64,000 nt of DNA from Paracyclopina nana (Eukaryota > Arthropoda > Copepoda > Cyclopoida > Cyclopettidae). Both the position numbers and the translations under genes were made by a program. Where the stretch lies: NCBI GenBank assembly GCA_019096065.1, contig JAGUCH010000002.1, positions 2,678,501 to 2,742,500 on the forward strand, in the 5' to 3' direction. Shown one piece after another: positions 22,901-34,755 of the stretch; position 1 is the stretch's first letter, and every line of letters starts with the position of its first letter. Below the pieces are notes generated by a model that saw only the letters and a list, made by a program, of their open reading frames with translations, made no database searches and was not told where the DNA came from.

Positions 22901-24808
22901 CTCTTGAGTCGCCTCAGCTATTTTGATGAACGCTCGCAAAGTAAATAGCCAATGGAGAAGTAGCTCTTAAAATTTTATCGTCTCACATACAAATTATGCA
23001 TAACAATACCAGATTTGCCCACAAGCTTTCACAACAAAACTAGCATTAGCTTTTTTGCCGCAAAAGGGGGCCAAAAGCATGCAGCAGGATTTCTGCTGAA
23101 TATTTTGGAGAGAGCGAAAAAAGCAGTCATCTTGCTAAGAAGATTTGAATGTAACGGACAAGCTGAAATTGCCGTGAAATTTTGTCTAGACCATTATGCA
23201 TAGTTACCAGATAAGCCTAGTGAATTGTATTGACTGCGACAATTTTAGGCCATAAGGTCAGTCAAAAGTTTCTTAAGCTGCATTATCTTCAAGAATTCCT
23301 ATCCTCATAATTTTCCTAGCAGTGAATGATGGTATATTGTTTTAAGCTATGTCATGGGCAATTTCTGCTGAAAGCTTGGGAAAATGCAAAATAAGCCTGA
23401 GAAATTGCTGAAATCTTTTGACCACGCACAGCATTAAGAAAAAGGCGGCAAAAACGGCTTTTGAATGCATACCATCTTTACTGAGCAATTATCAAGGTTA
23501 TAAAGGGTATAATAAAATAGATTCTGCTTACTATGCACATATACCATCTTGGTGGACTTTTGTAACGTCTTGGTTTTTTAGTCATTGTCACTCCAAGAAG
23601 GCAAAATGCATACTAAGCTTGGTGGTGAAAACTGTCTTGAAGAAGGCTTCAAGACATTTTTGCAAATAAATGATCATCGATCCAGATCAATAGTCAAGCA
23701 GCTCAAGTTCTCGAATTTGAGTACAAGGAGCAAAAAATAAGCAGAAAATGTTGCATCATCATGCAAACCTTTCTCTTTTCTTCATTCATTGCATAATTCA
23801 TGCATACTTTCGTTGTACCAAGGATAACCCCCGCCCACTAAAGATGCTCGACTTACTTTAATAAACTTGTTTGGCTTTGTTTGATGCAATTTTTTCGGTT
23901 TACTTCAGTTCAGACCTATTATGACTAAGGTTTCTTGTGGCTTGCTTGTTGCGAGAAAATTGAATTAAGAAGGAATTTCTACAAAAAAAGCAGATGGACA
24001 AAAACATCTGAAAAAATTGTTCAGTTACACTTCAGTGGGAAAATATTTGGCCAACGTGACTTTCCATATTATTAACAAGCACTGTGAGAAACAAAAAAAG
24101 CAGGTGTTGAAAGCACTTTTGCAATCAGTTATTTTTACACATAGCTGACAATCTTTAGGGCATTTTTTATATCCCTTTAAATCTATGCTTGTCAAATATT
24201 CTATGTTTTTCACTCAGTGCACCACTGCAAAAAATTACAACAATAGTGGAGAGAATGCAGGTTACCCCTAAAATGCATCGTATAATTTCCTCCATGCAGT
24301 CTAAATAGAATTTAAAAAGGTAATAATGCACTTTTTCAAAGGTCTGTTTTCCCACAACAGGCTTCTGTTTTCAAGTTTAATGATGCAAAACTAAAAACTA
24401 AGATAATAAGAACTTTTGAATTAGTATCCATTCTTGACAATATTTAAAAACTAACAAAATTGTTTTCCTTGCCAAAATGAGATATGTACATATACTTGCT
24501 ATATCCTTCACCACCAAGCAATTCATTTTTTTGTGTGTGTTTATTGTGTTTATTGTTTTCATGGTTTTCTTTTTAGTTGACATTGAACTTCATGGTTTCA
24601 TAGTTACCACACATCCATAAGGTGTAGCCTTTTAGTTCAGTAGGAATTTGGCCAGAAGCAGCTATACACACACATGCAATCATAGTTCATTGACAAGCAG
24701 TGCCTTTCTCAAACGTAGAAAAATCTTGTCAAAATTGGTCTCACCAGTTCTTTTCTGTGTGCTCCTGCTCCTAATCTGTCAAAAAGTGACATTAACTCTC
24801 CCTTACAG
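19973..24808. other. Long gene-poor region
   Basis: About 4.8 kb with no gene I can support firmly. A weak candidate at 22.1-22.8 kb is listed separately. The rest holds AT-rich DNA, short frames starting at non-ATG codons, and a slightly CpG-richer patch near 21460-21500. Regulatory sequence for the flanking genes may lie here, but nothing specific was recognised. Confidence 0.5.
22107..22780 (+). CDS. Possible small secreted cysteine-containing protein (weak)
   Basis: An ATG at 22107 opens a frame with a hydrophobic stretch (MFRLRIFFIFPLVQPIFLAW) and then KVCPNNGLL before a donor-like gaccag/gtataa near 22302. After an acceptor-like tgtcctag (about 22501), a second open stretch encodes LICAFDNYHRNF, an N-glycosylation-rich run and then CESIPCAWYIGFSFHDGKC, which vaguely recalls a PAN/apple module. 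The connection between the two pieces is not established and a middle exon may be missing. It is reported only because the cysteine and glycosylation pattern is unlike the surrounding non-coding frames. Confidence 0.2.
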
Positions 24809-24847
24809 AAGGAGCAGGAGGTACAAACTGTTTCAACTTCTTCAAAA

Positions 24848-26674
24848 ATGAATAATACTATTGGAACAAGGCCTTTGAACAATGGATTGAATTGTGTGAA
24901 ATTATGTGGCCTAGACTATATCCAAAATCCCAGGTATTGCAAGGGTTTGGCCTTCAGTATTCAAGAAAGGCAGCTTTTGGGTATTCATGGACTATTCCCA
25001 CCTTGCACAAGAACTCAGGATCAACAAGTTGACAACTGCTTGAGAAATTGTAAGTGTCTTCATCAAAATTATTTTGTTTACTCAATAACGTGATTTTTTT
25101 TCAAGTGAGGAGGTATGAAGAGCCTTTGAACAGGTATGTCTATCTGACAGATTTGCTTTGCACAAACCAAAGACTGTTCTATAAACTCCTCTCTGAAAAT
25201 GTGGAGGAACTCATGCCAATTGTGTACACTCCAACAGTTGGCCTTGCATGCCAAAAGTTTGGCTACATTTTTTCCAAACCGCAGGTAATCAACCAGAAAA
25301 TAAGCAACAGAAAGATCACAAAGCGGAAATTATTTGTCACAGGGCTTGTTCATCTCTATCCATGACCAAGGACATGTGTATGACATTTTGAGCAATTGGC
25401 CTGAAACAGATGTACGAGTCATTGTTGTAACTGATGGTGAGAGAATCCTTGGTCTTGGAGACCTTGGCGCCCATGGTATGGGTATTCCAGTTGGAAAACT
25501 CTCTTTGTACACTGCGTTGGCTGGAATCAAGCCCCACCAAACATTGCCAATCACTCTTGATGTTGGAACAAATAACCAGGAGTTTCTTGAAGATGTTGAC
25601 TATGTTGGACTCAGAGAGAATCGCATTGAAGGCCAGGCTTATGATGACTTTATCGAGGAGTTTATTCAAGCGGTTGTTGCCAGATATGGCCAAAACACTC
25701 TGATTCAGTTTGAGGATTTTGGAAATGGCAATGCCTTTCGCTTGCTAGAAAAGTATCGCAATAGGGTATGCACCTTCAATGATGACATCCAAGGGACTGC
25801 ATCAGTTGCTGTGGCTGGTATCCTGGGAGCGCTCACTGCTACAGGAACTCAGCTGACTGACCACAAGTTCCTGTTTCAAGGAGCTGGTGAAGCAGCTATA
25901 GGAATTGCCAATCTCATTGTCATGGCTTATGAGAAAATGGGAATTCCTAAGGAGGAGGCGGTCCAGCACATTTGGATGAAAGACTCCAAAGGGCTGATAG
26001 TAGCTGACAGGCCTGAAGGTGGAATCACAGAGCACAAAGCTCACTTTGCTCATGAGCATGCACCCATGACTGATTTGGAAGAGATTGTCAAAGAGTTGAA
26101 GCCAACTTGCTTGATTGGAGCAGCTGCCATTGGTGGAGTGTTCACTCAAGCAATCATTGAAGAAATGGCATCTAATAATGAGAGGCCCATCATTTTTGCC
26201 TTGAGCAATCCCACTCACAAAGCTGAATGTACTGCTGAGCAGGCCTACACTTTCACCAATGGGAAGGCTGTATTTGCCTCTGGATCTCCTTTTCCCACTT
26301 TTGAGTTGAATGGGCAAAAGTTTGAGCCTGGTCAAGGCAATAATGCTTACATTTTTCCTGGAGTTGGACTGGGTGTCATGGCTGCTGGCATTCATCACAT
26401 CTCAGAAGATGTGTTTTTGTCTGCTGCTGAAGCCTTAGCTGGTATGGTGACTCAGGCTGATATTGATGTTGGAAGAATGTACCCCCCACTGTCATCAGTC
26501 AAGGAATGCTCCATAAAGATAGCTGTGCATATTGCCACAGAGGCATTTGACAATGGGACGGCCTCAACCTACCCTAAACCAGAAAATATTGAAGCATTTA
26601 TTCAGGATCAATTGTATGACTACAATTATGATAATTACTCTTGTGTACCAACTACTTATTCATATACCTCTTAA
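24848..26674 (+). CDS. Malic enzyme
   Basis: Exons 24848-25049, 25106-25284 and 25343-26674 give 570 residues, typical for the family. It oxidatively decarboxylates L-malate to pyruvate and CO2 with NAD(P). Visible landmarks: [13 protein letters not shown], the catalytic/substrate region [20 protein letters not shown], the metal-binding [20 protein letters not shown], the dinucleotide-binding [10 protein letters not shown], and [13 protein letters not shown] near the C-terminus. I see no obvious mitochondrial presequence, so a cytosolic form is likely. The frame remains open 5' to an acceptor-like cttacag ending at 24808, so a further upstream coding exon cannot be excluded. Cofactor preference cannot be decided. 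Unlike its neighbours, most of the protein sits in a single 1.3-kb exon. Confidence 0.96.
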
Positions 26675-26704
26675 TCCATAAATTGACCTCAGTCACAGTT
26701 TAAG

Positions 26705-27853
26705 ATGGCTGATCAAAAAGACTTGAAGGAAGTAGGATTTGTGTAAATAATAAATGAATGTCAACCTAATCTTATTTGTTTTAAAGACCAAGACAGAAAT
26801 AAACCTTGAGGCAGAACAAACTGTTGTGCCCAATGAAGTCAAATCTACCATCAAAATTCAAACTCAAATGGATCATTTGCAAACCATCACCATCATTTCA
26901 AGAAGACAATCAGCTTCCTCAATTTGGTCTGCTGTAAGTCAAGTGCCTAACACTTTTTACGACCTTGATTCAGCTGTGTTCCTTTTCAAGACATCCAATG
27001 CTTCAAGATTGACTGTCAACTTTTTTCGGGGCAAGAACGGTAGACCTCCTGTGTTTACACCTTACTGCTTGGGCTTCACTGCCTTCGTTCTCATCTGTGG
27101 TGTCATCTTCATCCCAGTTCACATCTTCATACTCAACTCTGAAGATACTGGCAAGAAAATATATATTTTAGCATGAAGACACTTAAAAAATTACATGTTT
27201 GTGTATTTCAGAGGAAGTATGCAAACTGAACAAGAATGTCTTGGGGAATGGATATTGCAATGATGATGCTAACAAAGAAGTCTGTAACTTTGACCATGGA
27301 GATTGCTGCTTGCCCTATGTCAACAAGACTTTTTGTACTAGCTGTCTTTGCCAAGAAACCTTAAAAGTCTATGTTGATCCCCCTCATCCTGGCAAGAGGC
27401 TACTACTTATTTAGTTTTCAATCATACTGAAATATGTTGCCAATATAAGATACATCTAGAATCTAATTCTTTTCAGAGAGAGGCTTGTGGTACAAGGAGT
27501 TGACTGATAACCAATGTATCATCAGTTGGTTAGGTGACAAGATCTGCCAGAATGTGAACAATTACAAGTTGTGCCATTATGATGCTGGAGATTGCTGCAT
27601 TAGAACTGCATTTAGCTCTCAGTTTTGCTCTGACTGCACTTGTAATCACAAAGGTAAGCAGAAGTAAACCAATTGTATCCAGTTCATGTAATGCTTTGTA
27701 TTTTCAGACACTGATCATGACAAGTATTGCCTTAAAGACTTCACACCAATTGGCAATGGAGAGTGTGACATGGAATACAACTACCAGACTTGCTACTTTG
27801 ATGGAGGAGACTGCTCTACTAATTTGACATCTGTTTCATCCTCTGTGGCATAG
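26705..27853 (+). CDS. Type II membrane protein with three LNR (Notch) repeats
   Basis: Five exons (26705-26731, 26787-27150, 27212-27391, 27477-27653, 27708-27853) give 297 residues. A short cytoplasmic N-terminus is followed by one transmembrane segment (YCLGFTAFVLICGVIFIPVH, about residues 104-126) and then three extracellular LNR modules, each ending in the calcium-site signature: NFDHGDCC, HYDAGDCC and FDGGDC. LNRs are known from Notch, pappalysins and GNPTAB; this domain set alone matches no family I can name. Introns 2 and 3 begin GCAAGA rather than GT, and only these donors keep the frame. The start is only 30 bp after the malic enzyme stop, and its stop is 5 bp from the convergent fucosyltransferase stop. 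Confidence 0.8.
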
Positions 27854-27858
27854 AACGC

Positions 27859-29507
27859 CTATTGAGTCAGTTCCATTACTGAATTGTAGTATTTCCTCTC
27901 TGAGCCATTTGTGCATTGCCAGTTCCCTTTGTCATCAAAATAAAACCAGTCTGTCATGCTTGGATACATTTTCACTGGCTCATCTTCATCATGCAGTTTT
28001 TCACATAAGATACAAAAAGGGTCTTTTTTGTACATGACATACTCCTGCTTCCAGTCAAAGTATTTTTTGTACTCATCCTGTGGAAAGGCCTCAAGACATT
28101 GAGTTAATGTATTTAGTGAGGATTCCAAGCTGTAGCTTACAGGATTATCCATGAGGAATTTCAGGTAGTCTGCTAAGGCTTCCACAGAGGGGAAATCGTT
28201 GACATCGATGAAAGAGTGGGGTGGAGCATCTCTGGAGTAATTTCCACCTCCCATGACAACATTGACAACAGGATGGTTCAAGTTCCTCCAGAACTTTTCT
28301 GAAATGTAGTCAGGGCAAATGCTGTTTTCAAATGCCAAGTAAAAGTAGTATTCTATAGCATTGTCATCCACACAGGGATTTCTGCCATTATGAGCTTCAA
28401 CACAAGTGAGGTTTCCACAGTCTCCATAAGCGTCAACCTGAATGTATTGCTGTAATGCTTTCACATATTTTTCCCTCGCAATTTCAGTGGGGCAATGGGA
28501 AGCAATCCAGAATACAGCCTTTGTCTTCAAATTGCTTTGAGCAAAATTGCGTTAGATTTTCTCTAGCAACTAATGCTGAAAAGTCTTACATATTAAGGCC
28601 TATTTTATTAGGTAATCGTTTCCTTGTTGCCCTCAAGTAGGGTGGAGGGTCCTTTTTTCTCCTAAAATCTGGCCCATATGGTGCGACTATGTCAGCATCA
28701 TGGCGAAAATGCATGGTCCAGTTATAAAAGTTGCTAAAAAAAGCTGTTTCATTTATTGACATGCGTGTATTTTTAGATTGCTTACGTATCCATGTATTTC
28801 TTGTTCACAAATCTTGGCACGAGCTTCAATCTGGGAGCTTCCAAATTGTAAAATACATATCTTTGTTTTTGGCTCCTCTTAGGTGGTAAAGCTCTTTTAG
28901 CATCCTGAAAAAAACTCAAGGCTTTCCACTAATAAAACTTTGTAGCCATTTCGAAGATTACTTTGTCGAATTTCAAATGGCGAACACGGAATACAATGGC
29001 ATCAAATTTGTCCACATTTCCTGGGCCCAAATAGTTCCTATCCAGAGTTACCAGGCAAGTTTTCTCTTCCAAATGGCACTCTTGGAAATAGACAAAATGT
29101 AGTTTCAATTTTTCTTTTCAAGTACTATGTAACTTACTCCCTTTGAAAAATCCGTTTGAGTACATAAGTTGTCGTTTGTTCACTCTACGAAAATCATCTT
29201 TGCCAATGTAGTAAATATATTTTATATTTGCGTTGTCACTTTTTGCCACGTCAGCTGGTATTTCTCTTTTAACCAATTCATCCTTGTGGTCATTTTCCTC
29301 AAGGTGGTTTTTGTCAGTGGTTACCTCAAAGCCCAAAGCTGTCTCTATGTATTCTTCCTTGTTGGTGCCTTGAATTTGTAGCTTTGCTAGTATTTTGGAC
29401 ATTTCTGAGTCGATGATCTCTTGCGAGCTGAGCAGAACAAAAATGGCAAAGCAAGCACATGTGAGGGTGTACACGATCTTTTTTGAGCACCAAAGCTTGC
29501 TCGCCAT
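27859..29507 (-). CDS. Alpha-1,3-fucosyltransferase (GT10)
   Basis: Five or six exons from the ATG at 29505-29507 to the stop at 27859-27861 give roughly 470 residues. It begins with a short cytoplasmic tail and a signal anchor (IVYTLTCACFAIFVLLSS), as expected for a Golgi type II enzyme. The catalytic part shows FDAIVFRVRH, YNWTMHFRHDADIVAPYG, FWIASHC, NGRNPCVD, and the donor-binding FENSICPDYISEKFWRNL, then VVMGGGNYSRDAPPHSFIDV, the GT10 core. It transfers fucose from GDP-fucose to N-acetylglucosamine on glycans, for example core alpha-1,3 on N-glycans; the exact acceptor is not predictable. It converges on the LNR gene with a 5-bp gap, so the two 3' UTRs must overlap. Confidence 0.93.
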
Positions 29508-30996
29508 TTTCAGAGGCTGATTTTAACTGATTTCTATTTGTGTCTTGAATGAAAAAGCGAATATGAAATGTTAGGGAGCGCTCGCGAGGCTAGCAGGCGG
29601 TCCCAAGGATTTTATAGAGCATTCTACCGCATGCGAGGCTTGCCAGTTTGTCAGTCAAGAGTGGTTCAATGCGGATTTTTTTTCCAGTAAGAAACGACAA
29701 TTCAGTTTAATTTACTTTGAAACACACCATTAGGTAGCTCTGTTTGGGTATCATAAATATTTGAAAACCCTAGGGATATTTTTTACTTAGTAAATGGCAA
29801 ATGGAAACCCTAGGGGTATTAAAAAGCATCCCTAGTGTTTTCATTTACCATCAGCTAAGTAAAAAATATCCCTAGGGTTCTCATTTACCATTTACTAAGT
29901 AAAAAATATCCCTAGGGTTCTCATTTACCATTTACTTAGTAAAGAATATCCCTAGGGTTCATTTACCATTTACTTAGTAAAAAATATCCCTAGGGTTATC
30001 ATTTACTTCATAGCGCATCGGGAGCGCAAAAAAGCTGAGTGAACCAGCAAAGTGAATTACTCCCGAGGAAATTCGGTTTACAGTGCGTAAAATACTATCA
30101 CTTAATCAGAGTTAGCCTAAATCTGCATTGCAGCACATTTTGCCTCATTCATCAGAACGTTACTTTTTAAAATAAAAAAAAGTATGTGAAATTGCACTAA
30201 AAACTCTTTGAAAAAAACAGCTGTAGAAATACCACATTCACAATCATCAATCAAGAATACTTGAATGCAATAGATGGTGCTGAATTTTTGGTTCTTTGGC
30301 GAGCGTGTAAGCGTGCGTAGCAATTGCAGAAAAAATAGCACTTCTGAAAAGAAGTAAACAAAACATTTTTTGGAATTGTAGGGAACAAATTGACAAAGAA
30401 AGTTCTCTTTTAGAGCTTGTAACAGTTCAATTCGTTCAAGGAACAGAATTTTGGATCATGAGTCATATCCAAACCTGAGCATGATGGATCGAATAAGACA
30501 AAATAGCCTTAATTTTTGCAGCTCAACACTGTGTGAGTTCAAAACAAACAAGTTCATCTAGTGTGGATTCAATACAAGTAGCCAGTTTTTAGACAAATTA
30601 GCCGTTACTTGCAATGAGTTGAGGAAAAAGTATTTTCTGGTAATCATGAATTTGAATTCAGATGACGAATGAATCTAATACGAAAAAACTAAAATATGTT
30701 TGGTGAATCAATTTGCATTGTTCCATCTAGAATTGGTGTTTTTTTTTCGCGAGTACTTAGAAAAAGGTCAATGTAAATATTTTGTTTTTTGGAGCTATGT
30801 TCACCCTGAACTGTTTCAGCCTTGTTGAATTATGATCCCATGGCGAAAAAATGACACCTGTATCAGGAATTGACATGTACATCCCTATACTAGGCTTTTT
30901 ATGAGAAAACATTTTTTTTCACACAACATCCACATAAATTTTTTATCGTAAAGCACAAATCTACGAAAACATGTACATTTAGATTAGAATACTATT
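29508..30996. other. Intergenic region between FUT and DEG/ENaC genes
   Basis: Holds the mirrored minisatellite listed separately, then AT-rich DNA to 30,996. Short frames here have no domain resemblance and use non-ATG starts. Confidence 0.55.
29764..30006. repeat. Mirrored 40-bp minisatellite around CCCTAGGG
   Basis: A roughly 40-bp unit made of acttagtaaaaaatatccc, tagggttctcatttaccatt and minor variants occurs about four times from 29830 to 30006. It is preceded at 29764-29830 by one and a half copies in the opposite orientation (aaccctagggatatttttt, acttagtaaatgg). The array can therefore fold back on itself, and each unit also carries the self-complementary CCCTAGGG. Copies differ by one to several bases. 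Confidence 0.85.
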
Positions 30997-32754
30997 TTAC
31001 GCTTGTTGAAGTAAATCTCCACTTGCGCTGGTGTAAGTTGCTACTTCAACTTCATTTCTGAGGCTTTTAAATGTCTCATCAAAAGTATTGGTGGTGTCAC
31101 CCATTGCGCTCACATTTCCAGTTGAAGGTGTTGATGACATTTGAGGGTCAAGATGCCGCCGATTTTGCACCGATTTCAAAGAGTTGGTCACCGAAGTCAA
31201 TCTCAAGGCTCGACGCTTTTCCACTTTTTTGGGTCGTTTTCCAAAGGCTAGGCAAACCAAAGATTCCACGCCGCAAAAAATGCTTTCACCAATAAGCAGC
31301 GCTACATAACCTCCAACCTCTGCAAAAAGCCTTAGTAAAGGATAAGCCAAATTTTCTTCTCTCACTCTAATCTGAAATAAATAAAGATACAAAAGGCCTA
31401 AATTATTTTTCTAATGCCTTTTACTTCTCTCTGGTCTGAGCTGAAAGCTACAATTGTGCAGTTGACTCCGCACATTGCATTTGTATTTGGCCTGTTCATG
31501 GTTTTTAGCAAGTGAAATGTCCAAGTGTTTTCAATGCAGTTGGGCATGCATTTTTCCTCTGTCATGTGAAACCTCAACTCATGTGAGTCGTGCTCTTGAT
31601 TGATGGCTGCGATTTTGTGATAGATGTCCAAATCATCTTTGGTGTCGCAAACTCTTCTGCTCGTGTCATTGCTCATCCATGGCAATTGACACTGCATGAA
31701 TTTGGAGTGGACTTGATCCACACACATGGCCATTTTTGTCACACTTTCAGCGCGGCAAACTCGTTCGCATTTGTCCACCTTTTGGCTCTGCTTCAGCTCG
31801 TATTGAATATATCTGGGAAAATACATATTTTTTAGCTTTTTTCTTAAATGAGCAATTTTTGGCTTTGGCCAACCCGATGTCGTTTTTATTTGAGATTTCT
31901 ATGTAGCTTGCAAGGTCAGGCTTTCGATTTCGTCGGTTTTGCTCCATGTCGTGCAATTCGATCCAGTATTTATCAGCAATGGTGAAATCGAGGAGAAATT
32001 CAAGCTAGAAAAAATATTTTCAAAAATATCTACTATCCTTAGATTAAATTCAGTTTTACCCTCCAATGATTGACATCTTGATGAGAAGTCGTCTTAAAGT
32101 TTATTGGATTGAAGGTGACGCATCGAGTTGGGGCCAATTCCTCATTTTGGTAGCCCTGGCTCAAACAATCTGGCCACACTTCAGTCAAATTCACTGCGAA
32201 ATTCTTGGCAACTTCGTCCTTTTTGTTGAAATTCGTCACATCCCTTAAATAATCAACATTAGCTCCTTTTCCAGCCTTTTATGCTACAAATATCTCAATT
32301 TACACTTTTTGATCATTTGAGGTTTTGCCAATGTAAGCCAAAGCAGTGATTACGTAATCAGTTGGAAAGTCCAAGCCTCCATATGGATCTGGAACAGAGA
32401 CTTTGGCCATTCTGGTCGATTTAGGAGCCTTCTTCATTGTTGCAGATCTTGCGCTGAAAAAATACAGTGAGCGCCCAACCTTTCTTATGTATTTTGGAGG
32501 GATTACATCAGTTTGTATTCCCTGTCAGAGTCCATAGGTGGCGCTAGTGCATGCATCAAAGTCTGATCTTCAGATGACTGAAGTTTCTTCACATTGGGCC
32601 CAATTGGGTAAAAAGTGAGTGAAGGCATTTTGAAATCCTTCTCAAATCTCCAAGTTATCATTTTCTCGTGTCTAAAATGCTTCACAATTGCATTGATGAT
32701 TGCTATCAAAAGCAATACGTAAAGTATGAATCTCAAGGTATGAATTTGCCACAT
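30997..32754 (-). CDS. DEG/ENaC sodium channel subunit with G-E-S filter
   Basis: About six exons run from ATG 32752-32754 to a stop at 30997-30999, giving a subunit of roughly 530-550 residues. TM1 is IHTLRFILYVLLLIAIINAI and is followed by MPSLTFYPIGP. The cysteine-rich ectodomain includes CERVCRAESVTKMAMCVDQ and EEKCMPNCIENTW. TM2 begins AEVGGYVALLIGESIFCGVE. The family forms trimeric amiloride-type cation channels used in mechano-, chemo- or water sensing in arthropods (pickpocket genes). The usual G-x-S filter reads G-E-S, with an acidic residue in the middle (codon GAA on the minus strand near 31290). The cytoplasmic tail is long and serine/threonine-rich. The next gene upstream is a related paralogue on the same strand. 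Confidence 0.92.
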
Positions 32755-32982
32755 TTTGAGGCTTTACTGGCTGAAAGCTGAAAAGGCTTGGTTTATGTGG
32801 GCCTAAGGTAATTGTCATGGCAATAATAATGAATCCATTTCTGTGTAAGCAGGTAATTAAGTTAATTTATTCATAGATTTCTGTTAAAATAACTGCGACA
32901 AGTTGATTAAAAGTAGATAGAACTGGGAAAAGCTGTGCATTATGTATAAGTAGCTGTATGTCTCTTTCAAAAATCTCTCTCT

Positions 32983-34390
32983 TTAGATGCTTCTTTTTTT
33001 GGCTGAGTGGTTTTCTCTCATGTGACAAAGAGTCTTGAAAACACCCTCCAAAAACTGGAATATACTTATTCCAACCAGCAGTCCCACATATCCTCCAACA
33101 TCAGCAAAAAAGTCAAAAACTGTATACAGCAACACTTCCTTCATCACCTCAACCTGCAATGAATGAAGAGAGAATGATTTGGATAATGATTTGCTATGAA
33201 GTCCATACTTCTTCCATTCTTAGGCTAAAGGCCACAACTTTGCAGCTGGCTCCACAAGCAGCTGCATAATTGCCAGGCAAAGTTCCAGATTTGATCATTT
33301 TAGCTTCCCAAGCATTCTCCTCACAGTTAGGCATGCATTTCTGACTTGCCAGCTCATTGGCCAAATTTTGAGAGACAAAGTCCACATTGTCCTTGGTGAG
33401 GTTGATGTATTTGGTGAGTTCCAAGGTTGAGGAGCATTCTTCAAGACCAGTTTCTCCGGTTGGCAACCAGGGTAATTCGCACCCAATCATTTTGCTCTCA
33501 GCCTTGTCCACACATTGTGTCATGGACATCAAGTTATCATCATCACATTTATGGTTGGATCTGTCCCTGTACACTGTCTTCTTGTGCTTCAATTCATATT
33601 GGACAAACCTGTTCAAAATGTTTAAATGATATTTCACATTCATTTAACTTGTTTAACTATACCCTGGTCCATCTTTGGAAATCATTAGGAATTTCCTTCT
33701 GTCTGCTCTTTGGTTTCTGCTGCTTTGATCCAAATCATGCACTTCAACCAAATAAGAATTGGCCTTGGTGAAATCCAGGCTGAATTCATACTATTGAAAT
33801 AGCTCAGATTAAAACACATATCATTTAGTCCAATAATGAAAGTTTACTCTGAGAATGATGATGTCTTCCAGTTTTAAGAGTTTGCTCAGCATTGGTGGGT
33901 TAAAAGTGATGCACCTGGAGGGCACCATTTCTGGATCCAGAAATCCCTGGCTGATACATTCAGGCCAAATGTCTTTGTACTTGGCATCAAAAAAGGGCCA
34001 GTATTGACCCTGCTGATAAAAATCAGCAAACACGCTGAAAAAAAAACAGCAACAAAGTGATGCAATGTAAACAAAACCACGTGGTGGGAAGAAGGCTTAC
34101 GGGTCAGCACTTCCGGTTCCTGTTCTGCCTAGAAAGGCTAGAGCTGTCTTCACCAAACCTCTGCCAATTTCCAGATTGATGATGCTTTTGAAACTGGCCA
34201 AATTTTCTGGCCTCAGCTTTTTGAGGTCAGGCCCAAGTGGGTAAAATGTCAGCGAGGGCATTTTGGGCATTTTTTCATACTTGATGATGTGAGTGGTTTC
34301 CTGCCAGCTGAATTTTATTATTGCGTAGATGATTGCTGCCAAAAGGAGCAAATAGAGAATAATCTTGCAAATCCACAAAATGACTTTCAT
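32983..34390 (-). CDS. DEG/ENaC sodium channel subunit
   Basis: Five exons from ATG 34388-34390 to TAA 32983-32985 encode about 410-420 residues. TM1 is WICKIILYLLLLAAIIYAII, followed by MPSLTFYPLGP. The ectodomain has WPECISQGF, VPSRCITFNP, MTQCVDKAESKMIGCELPW and SQKCMPNCEENAW, closely paralleling the neighbour downstream. TM2 reads ADVGGYVGLLVGISIFQFLEG with a normal G-I-S filter. Similar exon layout and shared motifs argue that these two minus-strand genes are a tandem duplicate. Ligand and ion selectivity are not predictable. Confidence 0.93.
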
Positions 34391-34755
34391 GATGACACTT
34401 CAGTTGAACTGAGGCTTGATTGGCATAGAAAATTGCCATAGCAATGACTGTTACATACATATATTAGGCCTGATTGTTATGCAAGGCTAAATGAGTCCTT
34501 TTAATTAGCATAAGCGAATAATGATCCTTTTTAATTACATGACAGGCCAGCTCATGGCACATTTCAGGCCCACAAGTCCAAGTACTTTTAATAAAAAAAT
34601 ACTGAGCTCTTACAATCAATTTTTCCTACTTTTTTCACAAGTAAATAACGTGAAAAATCTTGGCTGTAAAGCTTTATCAGCAGTAAATCAATGAGCAAAT
34701 AAAGATTAGCCCTCCACGTCAGTATCCAGATTTTGATCCAGGATTCAGCAGCAAG

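Noticed and set aside
24648-24851. Hydrophobic 67-residue protein upstream of malic enzyme
   Set aside because: It starts at TTG, overlaps the malic enzyme ATG in another frame and has no support; it may only hold part of that gene's 5' exon.
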